This document shows, piece by piece, positions 31,893 through 40,465 of a stretch of DNA of 45,395 bases. A program made the position numbers and the translations under genes. Every line of letters starts with the position of its first letter. The first letter of the stretch is position 1. Source of the stretch: Mesorhizobium_B sp964242945 (GTDB lineage: Bacteria > Pseudomonadota > Alphaproteobacteria > Rhizobiales > Rhizobiaceae); NCBI GenBank assembly GCA_964242945.1, contig CAXTCF010000014.1, forward strand, positions 1 through 45,395. The letters are read 5' to 3'. A model generated the notes under the pieces. The model was not told the DNA's origin. It was given only the letters and a program-made list of their open reading frames with translations, and ran no database searches.

Positions 31893-32854
31893 AGGAGCTG
31901 GCCCAGGAATTCCTGCACGTGCAGGCCTGAGCGGAAGTTGCCGAGGCGCTTGATCTCCCACTCCAGGCGGACGCCGGAATTCTCCAGCACGCGCTCGCGC
32001 ACGGTCTCTCCCAGCAGTTCCAGGTCGTAGGCCGTGGCAGGACCGGTGTTGATCATGAAGTTGCAGTGCATGTTGGACATCTGCGCGCCGCCGATCATCA
32101 GGCCGCGGCAGCCGGCCGCGTCGATCTCCTTCCAGGCCGACGTGCCCGGCGGGTTCTTGAAGGTCGAGCCGCCCGTCTTCTCGCGGATCGGCTGCACGGC
32201 TTCACGGTGGTCGCGCACGGCGTCCATGCGGGCGCGGATTTTTCCGCGCTCGTCCGGTTCGCCCTCCAGGAGGGCGGAGGTGAAGATCAAGCCTGCGGAC
32301 GCGGAGGAATGACGGTAGGAATAGCCCATCTCGGCGTTGGACAGCACGACGCGGTTGCCGCTGCGGTCCAGCGCGCGCACCTCCACCACCCGGTCCTTGG
32401 TCTCGAACCCGTTGGCGCCCGCGTTCATGCGCAAGGCGCCGCCGATGCCGCCGGGGATGCCGTGGAAGAAGTGGAAGCCGCCGATGCCGGCGTCATAGGC
32501 CACGCCTGAAACATGCTTGTCGGGCGTCGCCGCGCCCGCTTCGATGCGCGTTTGCGAAACGGCCCGCGCCGTACCAAAGCCCTTGGCGGACAGCCGCACC
32601 ACGAAGCCGGGAATGCCGCCGTCGCGCACTAGCAGGTTCGAGCCGATGCCGACGACCGTTATCGGAACTTCCCTCGGCAGCGCTCTCAGGAATGCCGCGA
32701 GATCGTCCTCGTCGGCCGGTTGGAACAGCGCGTCCGCCCGCCCGCCCGCGCGAAACCAGGTTATCTTGTCCATCTCCGCATCCGGCGTGACGCGCCCGCG
32801 CAGTTGCGAAAGCCCGTCGCCCAGGCCGGCAAGGAGGTCCTCGCCGCGCGTCAC
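31889..32854 (-). CDS. murB: UDP-N-acetylmuramate dehydrogenase MurB
   Basis: A 321-residue FAD enzyme that reduces UDP-GlcNAc-enolpyruvate to UDP-MurNAc using NADPH. The FAD-binding region TVVGIGSNLLVRDGGIPGFVVRL, HGIPGGIGGALRMNAGAN, and the catalytic Ser region KTGGSTFKNPPGTSAWKEIDAAGCRGL are present. The C-terminal Glu region (VLENSGVRLEWEIKRLG) completes a type I MurB. GTG at 32854 is chosen because it overlaps the murC stop by 4 nt (GTGA); an in-frame start at 32887 would add 11 residues inside murC. It is the last gene of the dcw cluster here. Confidence 0.95.
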   Translation of the reverse strand: MTRGEDLLAGLGDGLSQLRGRVTPDAEMDKITWFRAGGRADALFQPADEDDLAAFLRALPREVPITVVGIGSNLLVRDGGIPGFVVRLSAKGFGTARAVSQTRIEAGAATPDKHVSGVAYDAGIGGFHFFHGIPGGIGGALRMNAGANGFETKDRVVEVRALDRSGNRVVLSNAEMGYSYRHSSASAGLIFTSALLEGEPDERGKIRARMDAVRDHREAVQPIREKTGGSTFKNPPGTSAWKEIDAAGCRGLMIGGAQMSNMHCNFMINTGPATAYDLELLGETVRERVLENSGVRLEWEIKRLGNFRSGLHVQEFLGQLL

Positions 32855-34248
32855 GCCGCAAGCTCCTTGGGCAGGGCGTAGGCCCACTGCGTGATGTTAC
32901 CAGCCCCCAGAAACACCACGAAGTCGCCGTCGTGCGCGAGTTCCCGCACAGCCGGCGCGATGGCGTCCGGCGAGGCGACGAAGCGGGCGTCGCGATGGCC
33001 GCCAGCGCGGATGCGCGCGGTTAATTCCCTGCTGTCCACGCCTTCGATCGGCTCCTCGCCAGCGGTATAGACGGGCGCCACCATCACCGTGTCGGCGTCG
33101 TTGAAGCAGGCGGCGAACTCGTCGAAGAGGTCGCGCAGGCGGGTAAAGCGGTGCGGCTGGGCGATGGCGATGATGCGGCCCTGGCAGGCGTCGCGCGCGG
33201 CGCGCAGCACCGCCTTGATCTCAACGGGGTGGTGGCCGTAGTCGTCGAACACCTGCACGCCGTTCCACGTGCCCGTCGGCGTGAAGCGCCGCTTGACGCC
33301 GCCGAAGCTTCCCAGCCCCTTGCGGATTTCGTCCGCGCCGATGCCAAGCTCGTGCGCGACCGCAATCGCCGCGGCGGCATTGGAAACGTTGTGGCGGCCG
33401 GGCATCGGCAGGCGCAGGTCGGCAATAGTTATGTCCGCCCCCGTCTTGCGGTCGCGGATCTCGATGTCGAACACGGAAACCGCGCCGTCCATGCGGTGGT
33501 TGCGGAAGCGCACGTCCGCCTGGGCGTTCTCGCCGTAGGTGACGACGCGGCGGTCCTCGATGCGGGCGACCAGCGCCTGCACTTCCGGATGGTCCGTGCA
33601 CATCACGCCGAAGCCGTAGAAGGGCACGTTCTCCACGAACTGCCGGAAGGCTTCGCGCACGCGGTCGAAGGAGCCGTAGTGGTCGAGGTGCTCCGGGTCT
33701 ATGTTGGTGACGACGGCGATCTCGGCCGGCAGTTTCAGGAAGGTGCCGTCGCTCTCGTCGGCCTCCACCACCATCCACTCGCCCCCGCCCATGCGGGCGT
33801 TGGTGCCGTAGGCGTTGATGATGCCGCCGTTGACCACCGTCGGGTCGAGCCCGCCGGCATCCAGAAGCGTCGCGATCATCGAGGTCGTGGTGGTCTTGCC
33901 ATGCGTGCCGCCGATGGCGACAGCCTGGCGGAAGCGCATCAGTTCGGCCAGCATCTCGGCGCGGCGCACGATCGGCAGAAGCTTTTCCCGCGCCGCGGCC
34001 AGTTCAGGGTTGCTCTTCTTGATGGCAGTGGACACGACCACGACTTCCGCGGCGCCGAGGTTCTCCGCCTTGTGGCCGACGAAGCATTCGATGCCCTTCT
34101 CGCGCAGGCGGCCCAGGTTGGCGCCGTCCGCCTGGTCCGAGCCCTGCACGCGGTAGCCGAGATTGTGCAGCACTTCGGCGATGCCGCTCATGCCGATGCC
34201 GCCGATCCCGATGAAGTGCACGAGGCCGATTGTTTCCGGCATCTTCAT
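32851..34248 (-). CDS. murC: UDP-N-acetylmuramate--L-alanine ligase MurC
   Basis: A 465-residue ATP-dependent ligase that attaches L-Ala to UDP-MurNAc. N-terminal Rossmann HFIGIGGIGMSGIAEVLHNLG, the ATP loop GGTHGKTTTTSMIATLL (near residue 115), AVVTNIDPEHLDHYGSFD, and the C-terminal FDDYGHHPVEIKAVLRAARD are all diagnostic. It starts at ATG 34248, overlapping the murG stop by 4 nt, and its stop overlaps the murB GTG. The length matches the family. Confidence 0.97.
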   Translation of the reverse strand: MKMPETIGLVHFIGIGGIGMSGIAEVLHNLGYRVQGSDQADGANLGRLREKGIECFVGHKAENLGAAEVVVVSTAIKKSNPELAAAREKLLPIVRRAEMLAELMRFRQAVAIGGTHGKTTTTSMIATLLDAGGLDPTVVNGGIINAYGTNARMGGGEWMVVEADESDGTFLKLPAEIAVVTNIDPEHLDHYGSFDRVREAFRQFVENVPFYGFGVMCTDHPEVQALVARIEDRRVVTYGENAQADVRFRNHRMDGAVSVFDIEIRDRKTGADITIADLRLPMPGRHNVSNAAAAIAVAHELGIGADEIRKGLGSFGGVKRRFTPTGTWNGVQVFDDYGHHPVEIKAVLRAARDACQGRIIAIAQPHRFTRLRDLFDEFAACFNDADTVMVAPVYTAGEEPIEGVDSRELTARIRAGGHRDARFVASPDAIAPAVRELAHDGDFVVFLGAGNITQWAYALPKELAA

Positions 34249-35369
34249 GGGTTGGGGCTCCTCCTGAACGCAGCGACAGACTTGCCCGCGGCAATAGCCT
34301 CCGCGAGATCGGCAAGCAACCGTGCCGCATCCGGCCTGCCCGTCGCCTTTGCCGCGGCGGCCATCGAGCTGAGCGTCTCCGGCTCGGCCATCCAGCCGGA
34401 CAGAAGTTCCGCGATATGCTCCGGCGAAAGCGTGGCCTGCGGATGCACCTCCGCCCCGCCGGCCGCTGCAAGGGCTGCGGCATTGGCCGCCTGGTCGTGG
34501 TCGAGCGCGTAGGGATACGGCACGAGCAGCGCGGGGCGGCCGATCGCCGCGACTTCAGATACAGTGGAAGCGCCGGAGCGCGAGATCACAAGCTGGGCGC
34601 GCGCCAAGCGGTCGGCCATGTCGGAGAAGAACGGTGAAATGTCGGCCGGCACGCCGAGCCTGTCATAGGCTGCACGGACCGCAGCTTCGTCCTCGGCGCG
34701 GGCCTGCTGCACCACGCGCAGGCGCTTGCGCTGGCCCTCCTCCAGCAGCGCGACCGCGGCCGGCACAGCCTGGCTGAAGAACTGCGCACCCTGGCTGCCG
34801 CCGAAGACCAGCAGGTTGAACGGCTCCCTGCCCGCGGAGACCTGGTAGGGCTTCTTCGCAGCGTCGATCACGGCGGGACGGACGGGATTGCCGGTCGTGA
34901 CCGTCTTTTCGCCGAGCCGCACGTCGCCTTCCGGCAGGAACCCGCCGGCGATCGCCGTGACGCGAAAGGCCAGCGCGCGGTTGGCCCGGCCCATCACGGC
35001 GTTCTGCTCGTGAATGACAGTCGGGATCTTTTTGCGCGTCGCAGCCCAGACGGGAGGCAGCGTGGGATAGCCGCCGAAGCCGACAACCGCGGCAGGCTTA
35101 AGGCGGTCCAGCAGCGCGCCGGCTGCGCGCACGCCGCGCCAGATCGTGAGAAAGCTCTTGGCCAGCGCCACCGGGTTCCTCCCTCCGATCGTGGCGGAGG
35201 GAAGCGGGTGGATGGCGGTCGCGGGAAAGCGGCCGGCATAGCGCCCCGCCCGCTCGTCGGTCGCCAGGTGGATCGTCCAGCCGCGCGCGGTCAACTCGTG
35301 CGCGAGCGCCTCGGCGGGAAACAAATGGCCGCCGGTGCCCCCGGCGGCGAGCAGAATGGTGCGCGCCAT
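34245..35369 (-). CDS. murG: Undecaprenyl-PP-MurNAc-pentapeptide GlcNAc transferase MurG
   Basis: A 374-residue GT28 glycosyltransferase. It adds GlcNAc to lipid I, giving lipid II, on the cytoplasmic face of the membrane. N-terminal ILLAAGGTGGHLFPAEALAHEL and the middle LLVFGGSQGAQFFSQAVP are signature G-loops; VISRSGASTVSEVAAIGRPALLVPYPYALDHDQAANAAALA is the UDP-GlcNAc site. The ATG at 35369 fits the family start (MARTILLAAGG), one base after the ftsW stop; a longer in-frame upstream extension overlaps ftsW and is not real. Confidence 0.96.
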   Translation of the reverse strand: MARTILLAAGGTGGHLFPAEALAHELTARGWTIHLATDERAGRYAGRFPATAIHPLPSATIGGRNPVALAKSFLTIWRGVRAAGALLDRLKPAAVVGFGGYPTLPPVWAATRKKIPTVIHEQNAVMGRANRALAFRVTAIAGGFLPEGDVRLGEKTVTTGNPVRPAVIDAAKKPYQVSAGREPFNLLVFGGSQGAQFFSQAVPAAVALLEEGQRKRLRVVQQARAEDEAAVRAAYDRLGVPADISPFFSDMADRLARAQLVISRSGASTVSEVAAIGRPALLVPYPYALDHDQAANAAALAAAGGAEVHPQATLSPEHIAELLSGWMAEPETLSSMAAAAKATGRPDAARLLADLAEAIAAGKSVAAFRRSPNP

Positions 35370-35370
35370 G

Positions 35371-36528
35371 TCACTCCGCCGGAACGGCAGCCGCGTCGAA
35401 CGGGGCGCGGAATGTCGGCCGGCGCAGGCGTTCCGGCCTTGTGCGGGTGAGCGCCAGGACCATGCCGCAGCCGACCGCGGTCGCCACCAGCGAGGAGCCG
35501 CCATAGGAGATGAAGGGCAGCGTCATGCCCTTGGCAGGCATGAGTTGCAGGTTCACGCACATGTTGATGATGGACTGGAGGCCGAACTGGATCACCAGGC
35601 CTGCGACGGCATAGCGCGTGAAGGCGTCGTGCTCCTTCATCGCCACCTTCAGGCCGCGCATGACCACGAAGGCGAAGATCAGCATGATGCCCATGCAAAG
35701 GATGATCCCGAACTCTTCCGCCGCAACCGAGAACACGAAGTCGGTGTGGCTGTCCGGTAGGATCAGCTTGACGGTGCCCTCGCCAGGCCCCTTGCCGAAC
35801 ACGCCGCCGCTGACGATCGCCTCATGCGCGACGTCCACCTGGAACGTGTCGCCTTCGCCGGTCAGGAACTTGTTGATGCGGCTGGCGACGTGCGGGAACA
35901 CGAAATAGGCGGCAAAGCCGCCGCCCACGCCGGCGGCGCCAAGCAGGATGATCCAGATCCAGGCCATGCCGGCCATGAAGAACATCGCCCCCCAGGTCGC
36001 GGTGATCAGCAGGGTCTGGCCGAGGTCGGGCTGAAGCACCAGCAGGCCGACCACCGCGCCGAGCAGGCCCATCGCCAGCAGGTTGCCTGGCAGCCGCGTG
36101 CGCCGCCTGGCCTCGGAGAACAGCCAGGCGCAGACGATCACGAAGGCGGGCTTCAGGAATTCCGACGGCTGCACGGTAATGCCTGCAAAGGACACCCAGC
36201 GCCGCGAGCCCTTGATCTCCATGCCAAAGGCCAGCGCCACAGCCATCAGCACTATTGCGCCGACGAGGATGACGATCGAAGCGCGGCGCACCTGCCGCTC
36301 GTCCAGAAAGGAAACGCCGATCATCACGGCGAGCGCGGGCAGCATGAAGACGATCTGCCGGATGACGAAGTGGTATTGCTCCAGGCCGATGCGCGAGGCC
36401 ACGGCCGGGCTGGCGGCAAAGGAAAGCACGATCCCAAGCCCCATCAGGAGGAGGAACGCGGCGAGGAACCAGCGATCCACGGTCCACCACCATGTCGCCA
36501 CGGGGCTCCGGTCGAGGCGGCTGATCAT
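35371..36528 (-). CDS. ftsW: Septal peptidoglycan glycosyltransferase FtsW (SEDS family)
   Basis: A 385-residue polytopic membrane protein of about ten helices, which polymerises lipid II at the division septum together with FtsI. Visible signatures are the N-terminal DRSPVATWWWTVDRWFLAAFLLLMGLGIVLS, KGSRRWVSFAGITVQPSEFLKPAFVIV, LQPDLGQTLLI and the C-terminal MPAKGMTLPFISYGGSSLVATAVGCGMVLALTR. The start ATG 36528 overlaps the murD stop by 4 nt. The KGSRRW...QPSE loop carries residues essential in SEDS enzymes. Confidence 0.96.
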   Translation of the reverse strand: MISRLDRSPVATWWWTVDRWFLAAFLLLMGLGIVLSFAASPAVASRIGLEQYHFVIRQIVFMLPALAVMIGVSFLDERQVRRASIVILVGAIVLMAVALAFGMEIKGSRRWVSFAGITVQPSEFLKPAFVIVCAWLFSEARRRTRLPGNLLAMGLLGAVVGLLVLQPDLGQTLLITATWGAMFFMAGMAWIWIILLGAAGVGGGFAAYFVFPHVASRINKFLTGEGDTFQVDVAHEAIVSGGVFGKGPGEGTVKLILPDSHTDFVFSVAAEEFGIILCMGIMLIFAFVVMRGLKVAMKEHDAFTRYAVAGLVIQFGLQSIINMCVNLQLMPAKGMTLPFISYGGSSLVATAVGCGMVLALTRTRPERLRRPTFRAPFDAAAVPAE

Positions 36529-37925
36529 GGGGAATCTCCAATGGGAACAAGGCCCGGCAAGCCGCGCACAGTTGCGCAGAACGCTTCGCCCCGCTTCTCG
36601 AAATTCTTGAACTGGTCGAAGGACGCACAGGCCGGCGACAGCAGCACCACCGGCTCGCCCGCATCATCGGCGGCTGCGTCACGCGCTGCATGAGCGACCG
36701 CGGCATCCAGCGTGCCCGCGATCTCATACGGCACGGCTTCGCCCAGCGTGGCGGCGAACTGCGGCGCGGCCTCGCCGATCAGGTATGCCTTGGCGACGCG
36801 CGAAAAGAGCGGCCGCAGCGGCTCGATGCCCCCCTCTTTCGGCAATCCACCGGCGATCCAGTAGATGCGGGGAAAGGAGGACAAAGCCGGCGCGGAGGCC
36901 TCCGCATTGGTCGCCTTGGAGTCGTTCACGAACAGCACGCGACCGATCTTGCCGACCTGCTCCATGCGGTGCGCCAGTCCGGGAAAACTCTGTAATCCCG
37001 CCTGTATCTCCTCAAGCGACAAGCCGACCGCGAGGCAGGCCGCCACGGCGGCCAGCGCGTTCTGTGCATTGTGTTCGCCGCGCAAGGAGCCAATTCCGTC
37101 CAGCGAACCGATGCGCTCCCCTTTCCCGCCTTGCGCCCGCATCAGAGCCGCGCCGTCCGCGAACAGCCCATCGGGAAGGCGACGGTTCTTGGAGATGCGC
37201 AGGACGTTCCCACCCGCCGCTTCCAGCCTGTCGGCAATGTCGGCACAGTATGCATCGTCCACGCCGACGATCGCAGTGTCTGAGCCAGCGACTAGACGCT
37301 CCTTGATCGCGGCGTAGTGCTCCATGGAACCATGCCGGTCGAGATGGTCGGGCGTCAGATTGAGCAAGATGCCAGCCGTAGCATCCAGCGACGGCGCAAG
37401 ATCGATCTGGTAGGAGGAGCACTCAACCACATAAAAGCGGTCCTTCGAGGGCGGGTCGAGCGTCAGCACGGCGCGGCCGATGTTCCCGCCCATCTGCGTG
37501 TCGCGCCCTGCCGCCTGAAGTATGTGCGCGGTGAGCGCGGTGGTGGTGGACTTTCCGTTGGTGCCGGTGATCGCGATGAAGGGCGCGTCGGGTGCGCTTG
37601 CGGCACGCTCGCGGCAGAAGATCTCGACGTCGCCGATCACTGCCACGCCAGCTGCACGAGCGAGGTCCACCGTCCAATGCGGTTTTGGATGCGTCAACGG
37701 CACGCCGGGAGAAAGCACGAAGGACGAAAACGTTTTCCAGCCGCCTTTGCGCAGGTCGCCCGTAGGGATGCCCGCTGCTTCCGCCTTGGCCACGCTTTCC
37801 GGATTGTCGTCCCAGGCGAGCACCTGCGCACCGCCTGCCGCCAGCGCCAGCGCGGTGGCGAGGCCCGAACCGCCCAGCCCGAACAGCGCGACGTGTTCCC
37901 CAGTGAAGGTGCGGGCGGGAATCAC
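36525..37925 (-). CDS. murD: UDP-N-acetylmuramoyl-L-alanine--D-glutamate ligase MurD
   Basis: A 466-residue ATP-dependent ligase adding D-Glu. Visible are the N-terminal VALFGLGGSGLATALALAAGG, the ATP loop IAITGTNGKSTTTALTAHIL near residue 118, VVECSSYQIDLAPSLDATAGILLNLTPDHLDRHG, and the C-terminal VLLSPACASFDQFKNFEKRGEAFC. It starts at GTG 37925, 7 nt after the mraY stop. Everything matches the family length and motifs. Confidence 0.97.
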   Translation of the reverse strand: MIPARTFTGEHVALFGLGGSGLATALALAAGGAQVLAWDDNPESVAKAEAAGIPTGDLRKGGWKTFSSFVLSPGVPLTHPKPHWTVDLARAAGVAVIGDVEIFCRERAASAPDAPFIAITGTNGKSTTTALTAHILQAAGRDTQMGGNIGRAVLTLDPPSKDRFYVVECSSYQIDLAPSLDATAGILLNLTPDHLDRHGSMEHYAAIKERLVAGSDTAIVGVDDAYCADIADRLEAAGGNVLRISKNRRLPDGLFADGAALMRAQGGKGERIGSLDGIGSLRGEHNAQNALAAVAACLAVGLSLEEIQAGLQSFPGLAHRMEQVGKIGRVLFVNDSKATNAEASAPALSSFPRIYWIAGGLPKEGGIEPLRPLFSRVAKAYLIGEAAPQFAATLGEAVPYEIAGTLDAAVAHAARDAAADDAGEPVVLLSPACASFDQFKNFEKRGEAFCATVRGLPGLVPIGDSP

Positions 37926-37932
37926 GGGAAAC

Positions 37933-39015
37933 CTACCGCAGCTTCAGCGTGGAAAGGCCGATCAGCGCCAGCATCACGGCGATGATCCAGAAACGGATCA
38001 CCACCTGGCTCTCCGTCCAGCCGAGCTTCTCGAAGTGGTGGTGGATCGGCGCCATCAGGAACACGCGCCTGCCCGTCATCTTGAAGTAACCGACCTGGAT
38101 GATGACGGAGAGGGCCTCCATCACGAACAGGCCGCCGATGATGGCGAGCACGATCTCGTGCTTGGTGGCCACCGCGATCGTGCCGATCAGGCCGCCGAGC
38201 GCCAGGCTGCCCGTGTCGCCCATGAAGATCGCCGCCGGCGGCGCGTTGAACCAGAGGAAGCCGAGGCCCGCGCCGATCACCGCGCCCAAGACCACGGCGA
38301 GTTCGCCGGTGCCCGGCACGAAGTGGATCTGGAGATACTCGGCGAACACCGCGTTGCCGGAGAGGTAGGCGATGATGCCGAAGGTGGAGGCCGCGATCAT
38401 GATGGGCACGATGGCGAGGCCGTCGAGACCGTCAGTCAGGTTCACGGCATTGCCCGACCCCACCACGACGAAAGCGGCGAAGGGGATGAAAAAAATTCCC
38501 AGGTTCAGCATCATCTCCTTGACGAAGGGAAATGTCAGCGAAGAGGAGAAAGGCTCCTGGCCGGCGCGCATGATGATAAAGGCGGCAAGGCCTGCCACCA
38601 CGAATTCGATGGCAAGCCGCGCCCGGCCGGACAGGCCGAGATGCGACTGCTTCGTCACCTTGAGATAATCGTCGTAGAAGCCGACCGCGCCGAAGCCGAG
38701 CGTGACCAGAAGCACCGCCCAGACATAGGGGCTGCGCACGTTGGCCCAGAGCAGCGTGGAGCCGAGGAAGCCGGACAGGATCATCAGCCCGCCCATGGTC
38801 GGCGTGCCCGCCTTCTTGAAGTGCGTCTGCGGCCCGTCGGCGCGGATCGGCTGGCCCTTGCCCTGGCGCAGCCGCAAGCTGTCGATGATGCGCGGCCCGA
38901 AGATGAAGACGATCAGGGCTGCCGTGATCAGCGCGCCGCCGGTGCGGAAGGTGATGTAGCGGAAGATGTTGAAGAGTGACACCTGATCCGCAAAGGCGAC
39001 AAGCAGCGTGAACAT
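37933..39015 (-). CDS. mraY: Phospho-N-acetylmuramoyl-pentapeptide transferase MraY
   Basis: A 360-residue membrane enzyme with about ten helices. It transfers phospho-MurNAc-pentapeptide to undecaprenyl phosphate, giving lipid I. Catalytic features are GFYDDYLKV (DDY), GSGNAVNLTDGLDGLAIVP (NxxNLTDGLDGL), FLWFNAPPAAIFMGDTGSLALGGLIG and APIHHHFEKLGW. The ATG at 39015 gives the usual 360 residues; a further in-frame extension to 39090 lies inside murF and is unlikely. It is 16 nt after the murF stop. Confidence 0.97.
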   Translation of the reverse strand: MFTLLVAFADQVSLFNIFRYITFRTGGALITAALIVFIFGPRIIDSLRLRQGKGQPIRADGPQTHFKKAGTPTMGGLMILSGFLGSTLLWANVRSPYVWAVLLVTLGFGAVGFYDDYLKVTKQSHLGLSGRARLAIEFVVAGLAAFIIMRAGQEPFSSSLTFPFVKEMMLNLGIFFIPFAAFVVVGSGNAVNLTDGLDGLAIVPIMIAASTFGIIAYLSGNAVFAEYLQIHFVPGTGELAVVLGAVIGAGLGFLWFNAPPAAIFMGDTGSLALGGLIGTIAVATKHEIVLAIIGGLFVMEALSVIIQVGYFKMTGRRVFLMAPIHHHFEKLGWTESQVVIRFWIIAVMLALIGLSTLKLR

Positions 39016-39031
39016 TGTTTCCCGCCGCCCC

Positions 39032-40465
39032 CTATGCGCGCCTGGGCAGCGGCGCAGCGGCCGCAAAGCGCGCCAGCACCGCATCGACAAGCCGGCTCGA
39101 CCCGACGCCGTTGGAAGATTTCACCATGACGGCATCGCCGCCGCGCAATTCCCTGAGGAGCAGCGGCTCAAGCTCGGCCACGGCCTCCTTGTGCTTGGTC
39201 GGCACCTGGCCGCCGATGGCGTCGGCCAGCGCCGCCATTTCCGGCCCGACGAGGAAGAGCTTGTCCACCTTCGCTGCCAGCACGGCTTCCACCAAGCCGG
39301 CGTGCAACTCCGCGGAGTGAACGCCAAGCTCGCGCATGTCGCCCAGCACCGCGATGCGCCGGCCGCGCTTGCGCACCGGCGTCGCCATCAGCAGAGCCAG
39401 CGCCGCTCGCATCGAGGCGGGGTTGGCGTTGTAGCTTTCGTCGATCAGCGTCAGGTCGCCCTTCTCGGTCGCAAGCACGTGCCGCGCCCCGCGGCCGCGC
39501 TCGGCCACCAGCGTTTCAAGCCTCTCGGCGGCGGCTGCCACGTCGGCGCCCGCAAGGTGCGCCGCGCCCAGCACGGCCAGCGCGTTCTGGACGATGTGGC
39601 GGCCGGGCGCGCCGATGCGCACCTCGATCAGCTTGCCCGCCACGCTGACGGTCGCCAGCGACGAGCCGCCGCCGAGCCGGCAAGTGACCAGGCGATAGTC
39701 CGCTTCCGGGTGCTCGCCGAAGCCGAAGACGCGCTCCACGCCGGCATCCTTTGCCGCGCGCGAGAGCAGGTCCCAATGCGGATCGTCGCGGTTGATCAGC
39801 GCGGCACCGCCCGGCTCCACGCCCTCGAAGATCTCCGCCTTGGCGTAGGCGATCTCTTCGAGCGAAGAAAAGTGGCCGAGATGGGCCGGCGCGATCAGCG
39901 TGACGATCGCGATCTGCGGCCGCGCCAGCTTCACCAGCGGGCGGATCTCGTTCGGGTGGTTCATGCCGATCTCGAACACGGCGAAGTCGGCCTCGCGCGG
40001 CAGCCGCGACAGGGTCAGCGGCACGCCCCAATGGTTGTTGAAGCTCTTGTCGGAGGCATGCACCGTGCCGGAAGGGGAAAGCGCGCGGCGCAGGGCTTCC
40101 TTGGTCGTCGTCTTGCCGGCAGAGCCCGTGACGGCGATGCTGACGCCACCGAAACGCGCGCGGGCGGCAGCGCCCGCCTTCTCCATAGCCTTCAGCACGT
40201 CCGGCACCACGATCATAGGCGCGGTAATGCGGCCCAATGCCGGCAGCCTCCCCTCCGCCACGACCAGCACCGATGCCCCCGCCCCCTTGGCGGCGGTCAG
40301 GAAGTCATGCCCGTCCGTCCGCTCGCCGGTGATGGCGAAGAACGCCTCGCCGGGATGGAGCGTGCGGGTGTCGATGGAGATGCCGGATATCGCATCCGGC
40401 AGCGTGCCGAGTGCCCGGCCGCTGCAAGCTTGTGCAAGTTCCTCTCCCGTCCAAAGGCTGCTCAT
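39032..40465 (-). CDS. murF: UDP-N-acetylmuramoyl-tripeptide--D-alanyl-D-alanine ligase MurF
   Basis: A 477-residue ATP-dependent ligase that adds D-Ala-D-Ala to the UDP-MurNAc-tripeptide. Visible are the N-terminal SGISIDTRTLHPGEAFFAITGERTDGHDFL, ATP loop AVTGSAGKTTTKEALRRAL, NNHWGVPLTLSRLP, VFEIGMNHPNEIRPLVKLARPQIAIVTLIAPAHLGHF and LIDESYNANPASMRAAL. It starts at ATG 40465, overlapping the murE stop by 4 nt. The C-terminus is Ala/Pro-rich and short. Confidence 0.97.
   Translation of the reverse strand: MSSLWTGEELAQACSGRALGTLPDAISGISIDTRTLHPGEAFFAITGERTDGHDFLTAAKGAGASVLVVAEGRLPALGRITAPMIVVPDVLKAMEKAGAAARARFGGVSIAVTGSAGKTTTKEALRRALSPSGTVHASDKSFNNHWGVPLTLSRLPREADFAVFEIGMNHPNEIRPLVKLARPQIAIVTLIAPAHLGHFSSLEEIAYAKAEIFEGVEPGGAALINRDDPHWDLLSRAAKDAGVERVFGFGEHPEADYRLVTCRLGGGSSLATVSVAGKLIEVRIGAPGRHIVQNALAVLGAAHLAGADVAAAAERLETLVAERGRGARHVLATEKGDLTLIDESYNANPASMRAALALLMATPVRKRGRRIAVLGDMRELGVHSAELHAGLVEAVLAAKVDKLFLVGPEMAALADAIGGQVPTKHKEAVAELEPLLLRELRGGDAVMVKSSNGVGSSRLVDAVLARFAAAAPLPRRA

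Noticed and set aside
36785..37306. Plus-strand Arg/Pro-rich reading frame over murD
   Set aside because: Antisense to a complete MurD; no start context or domain.
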